From Antrodiella citrinella (taxonomy: Eukaryota > Basidiomycota > Agaricomycetes > Polyporales > Steccherinaceae): 35,729 nt of DNA. Numbering within the stretch: the stretch's first letter is position 1; every line of letters starts with the position of its first letter. This document shows, in pieces, positions 32,369 to 35,729 of this stretch. Location of the stretch: positions 1 to 35,729 of the forward strand of contig SGPM01000285.1 in assembly GCA_004802725.1 (NCBI GenBank), read 5' to 3'. The notes beneath the pieces are model-generated. The model made no database searches, was not told where the DNA came from, and saw only the letters and a list, made by a program, of their open reading frames with translations. The position numbers and the translations under genes are program-made.

Positions 32369-35313
32369 TTATGCTTTGAGGATACTATAGAACGCCTCTT
32401 GAGGTAGATCAACGTTGCCAACTCTCTTCATTTTCTTCTTGCTCTCCTTTTGATTGTTTAAGTGCTTCATCTTACGCTCATAATGACCTGCGATCCCTCA
32501 GTCAATGTCAAATATGATCGCGATCAATGTACGTACCTCCGTAAAGTCCTGCTGTGACGTCCGCACGGTACGCTGAAAGCGTTTCGCGCGCTATAACACG
32601 CCTGCCGATTACTGCCTGGATAGGGACCTCGAATATTTGACGCGGAATGACTTTGTCTGTGCATAAGATATGTTAGTTGCGGTCTATAGGTCACCGAAAG
32701 AAAGGTTGGACACTTACGGAGCTTCTTGACCCACGCTCGGCCAACTTCTTGTTCTGCTGAGCGATGGACAATCAATGCGAGCGCGTCCACAGGCTTGCCG
32801 TTGAGAAGGAAAATCATCTGTAGCAAATGACCGGTCAGGCTCGTCCCACAGAACAATGCACACGCTAACTGACCTTGCTCAGATTACTGGTTTTGTAACC
32901 TGCGTCTTCGTAGCTGGACGATATGTATTAGGTGCAATCGCATCACTTGCAAAACAAGATGGACATACTCAAAACTGGCAAACCCTGAACTGCGACTCTT
33001 GAGTTTGTCAAAAAAGTCTGTTACGATCTCACTGAGCGGCAGCACACAAGTTAATATGACTCGAGATGAAGAGCCTGAGGAATCAAGGAATCGGTGATCT
33101 ACGTCTTCGCCTCGGTAAGAGAAGCAGAGATCCATCATGTCACCCAAGTATTCTGTGTGTTTGGTTATTTAATTGTCAGAATCCCAAAGTGAAGCATCGC
33201 AATCTCACCTTGAGGAACAATGATCGACGCTTTCACGACAGGCTCAAGAATTTCTTTGACCCTGTAACCGGAATCCACCATTTCTGGGAAATCGGTCGGA
33301 TTGCTCACAATGGCTGTTCTATCACGGTATACCACTGCAACGAGTCAGCGCTCATAGACCAAGCGCAATAATCTGTTTAGCTTGCCTTTGTATGGCACCG
33401 TTGGTGCAGTCACAATGACGTTGGCGTTGTATTCATCCTCTAATCGCTGACGGAACACGTCCATGTGTAGCGTACCGAGAAACCCAAGGCGACATCCCTG
33501 CCCCAACGCCGTTGAGGATTCGCGAGTCACCTCTACACTGCGGTCCGTAAGAGCCAACTGTGTTGAGAACGAAGTCAGAGCGGGCCGAATTGAAATATAA
33601 TGTGCACGCACCCTCTTGACGGACTCCTCAAGCTTGATGAAGTCGTTGCTGTCCACAGGGAAAATTCCGGCATATACCTTAGGCACGTATTAGCCACTCT
33701 GTCAATACGCTGTCTGACTGCAACATACCATGGCTTTGGCAGGTTTAAACCCAGGCATGGGCTCCACCGGAAACCCGACGCGGTGCAGAGTATCTCCAAT
33801 GCGAGCTGATGAAAAATAAACATGTGAATACATATCAAGGATCATTGAACGTACCTTCGGAGGACTCTTTCATGTTACATGTAATGTAACCGACTTGCCC
33901 GGGTTGTAGACTGCTCGTTGGTTCTTCCTCCGGGTGCATCAATCCTACCTCTGTTATGTCGTACTTTTTGCCGGTGAAACAAGAAGCAATCTTGTCGCCT
34001 GTGCGTACGTGAGAGTCCTTACTTGAAGCGACATGATGCAAAACCCACCTTTTCGAAGTACACCATCTAACACACTGACCAGCGACACGACACCGCGATA
34101 CCGGTCATATCTGAGAAGTGATAAGCACAAAAACATTAGTTACAACAACGCTCCCTTACGAAGAATCGAATAAGAAGGCTCTCAATGGTGCTTCAGCGGA
34201 TGCGCGAGGAGGAGGTATCCGAGTCAAGATAGCTTCTAACACTTTCTCAACTCCCTTTCCAGTCTTCGCTGATATCTGGATAACGTCCTTTGGATCGATA
34301 CCAAACGTCGATTGCATTTGTGCTGCTATGATCTCAGGCTGTGACGCGGGAAGATCTATCTGGGAAAGAATGAGAGCCTGCGGACAGAGACCACTGAAGA
34401 ACTTACCTTGTTCAGAACTGGAATAATTGTAAGACCACGCTCTCTGGCGATGTGGTATACAGAAATTGACTGCGCTTGCACCCCTTGCGTCGCGTCCACT
34501 AATAGCAATGCGCCCTGACAAGCTGCTAATGAGCGAGAAACCTCCCACGCGAAATCAACATGGCCCTAGACATAAATCAGGACAGAGATTTCGGAGTGAC
34601 ATAGCATATCAAAACACACCGGTGTATCAATGAGATTCAGAAGATATCTTGACCCTTCGAAAGTATGTACCATACTGAAGAAGGTGCCATGTTCAGAACA
34701 TTTCCACGCAACCCATGTTATCGGCTCACCTAGCCGTCTGTGCTTTGACTGGCGTGGTGTAGGTAAGTGATAAACAATAATACAGAACAATTGGCAACGT
34801 ACCGGTGATACCCCGCTCACGCTCAACCTTCAGCTTGTCCAAAACTTGGGCATTCACGCCTTTCTCTCGTTTCGTAATGGTCCCTGTAAGCTACAACTGC
34901 TTCAGAGTCGCGTCTTCCGATGCGATATTTTCCCATTCGGTAATCACCTCAAGCAAACTAGAGGATTATTGGGATGCTGAAACTCTGGAACAAGAAAGTA
35001 GACTCACCGGTCAGAAAGTGTGGATTTCCCGTGATCTGTTACATTCTACGCATGAGATCCCTCCATAGACATATATGCTCCTTTGACTGACCTATGTGGG
35101 CAATCACAGAGAAGTTTCTGTGTATAGCAGTGAGGAGATTGTCGAATTCGGAATGACGCGGTGGGCGCACCTGATCATATCACAAGGAAAGTCTTCTGTA
35201 TTCACGCGTTGAAATGTTGGCGTATATCTTGAAATAGACGTGCTGAACTGTCTGTGCTTCCATGATTGCTGGAATACTTTGAGACAAGCCCTTCGCCAGC
35301 ATTCAACTTGCAT
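32369..35313 (-). CDS. GUF1: Mitochondrial translation factor Guf1 (LepA/EF4), 645 aa, 20 exons
   Basis: A ribosome-dependent GTPase of the mitochondrial matrix. Exons are 35313–35171, 35117–35092, 35035–35008, 34957–34948, 34890–34803, 34748–34730, 34674–34620, 34565–34407, 34359–34160, 34110–34049, 33998–33855, 33805–33729, 33677–33612, 33557–33386, 33334–33209, 33152–32969, 32913–32874, 32817–32718, 32656–32537 and 32487–32369. The basic N terminus ([15 protein letters not shown]...) looks like an import sequence. The P-loop is AHIDHGKST (54–62), followed by ERERGIT, DTPGHVDF (about 121–128), NKID (about 175–178) and ISAKTGKG. The LepA-specific part includes [32 protein letters not shown] and [10 protein letters not shown]. 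The C-terminal LepA domain has [26 protein letters not shown] and [15 protein letters not shown]. Introns run 47–61 nt. One donor is GC, and exons of 10 and 19 nt occur. All phases close. Confidence 0.96.
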
Positions 35314-35729
35314 GAATTCGAACCTAAAGTTATGATACCATTAGTTGAACAATAAGCATAGTAGTATAAAACAATACCTGTGATTTAACACTGTGTTCGG
35401 AGACCGAAGTGAAGTGAAGCAGTAGGATGAATACAACGAAGCAACGCGAGACTGAAGTCAGTCAGAAACAGGCTCAAGACAACTGCCCTCCCGAAATAAT
35501 TGTTCGTGTTGTGCAAGCGCCTCGTGTACGTTCCCTTTTACTGGGTAGGGGCAACCCTCCGCTCGGAAAGCCCCGAAACCGTCCTGAGCGTCTACCTCAC
35601 ATATAGCATCGTAGGTGGTAGGTACATGTAGCGACTTGCACAACCCTCTCAAAAGCTCGGATTTCCATGAAACCGAACGTTTTCGTATTTCTTGAGAAAA
35701 TGTTAAGGTTAGATTTTTTTNAGAATCGT
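35314..35729. other. Right end: upstream of GUF1, possible 3' exon of another gene
   Basis: A minus-strand frame at 35458–35652 (64 codons from its first Met, ending GSCLEPVSD) is slightly coding-like and could be the last exon of a gene that starts beyond the window. I do not recognise it. A T-run and an ambiguous base (n) at 35721 stand at the window edge. The rest (35314–35457) should contain the GUF1 promoter; no clear TATA box is seen. Confidence 0.25.

Overview
The window is nuclear DNA of a filamentous basidiomycete, most likely an Agaricomycete. Genes sit densely on both strands and are cut by many 47–70 nt GT–AG introns. Proteins are of fungal type, and the left end holds a decayed repeat family I recognise from agaric genomes. 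I cannot name a genus. I resolved 13 protein genes by joining exons so that splice sites, reading phase and family alignment all agree. Every joined CDS came out as a whole number of codons.

Left end (1–7447): a degenerate mobile element lies between inverted repeats of about 200 bp (1–205 and 3554–3749). Inside are remains of a tyrosine-recombinase-like (DUF3435-type) gene. About 3.7 kb follow without a convincing gene, apart from one doubtful minus-strand ORF (6139–6690) next to a diverged local duplication.

Housekeeping block (7448–35313), in order: DUF1776 protein (-); ADE4 amidophosphoribosyltransferase (-), whose start codon appears to be split by an intron; ATP2, F1-ATPase beta (+); an intron-containing tRNA-Phe (+); a 2H cyclic phosphodiesterase (+); an arrestin-like protein (-); a three-KH RNA-binding protein (+); a RING/coiled-coil protein (-); BRX1, 60S ribosome assembly (+); a Csm1/Pcs1 monopolin-type protein (+); an asparaginase with ankyrin repeats (-); fused tryptophan synthase (+); eIF2B beta, GCD7 (+); and mitochondrial GUF1/LepA (-, 20 exons). 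Divergent pairs that share an intergenic region are ADE4/ATP2, arrestin/KH, RING/BRX1 and asparaginase/TRP. The last pair shares three TGACT motifs that resemble Gcn4/CPC1 sites.

The genes do not form one pathway. The links visible are amino-acid metabolism (asparaginase beside tryptophan synthase, with eIF2B beta next along) and an intron-containing tRNA beside a phosphodiesterase of the family that clears a tRNA-splicing by-product. I did not find a convincing new multi-gene system. The most interesting points are the split start codon, the micro-exons and GC–AG intron of GUF1, the inverted-repeat recombinase element and the TGACT cluster.
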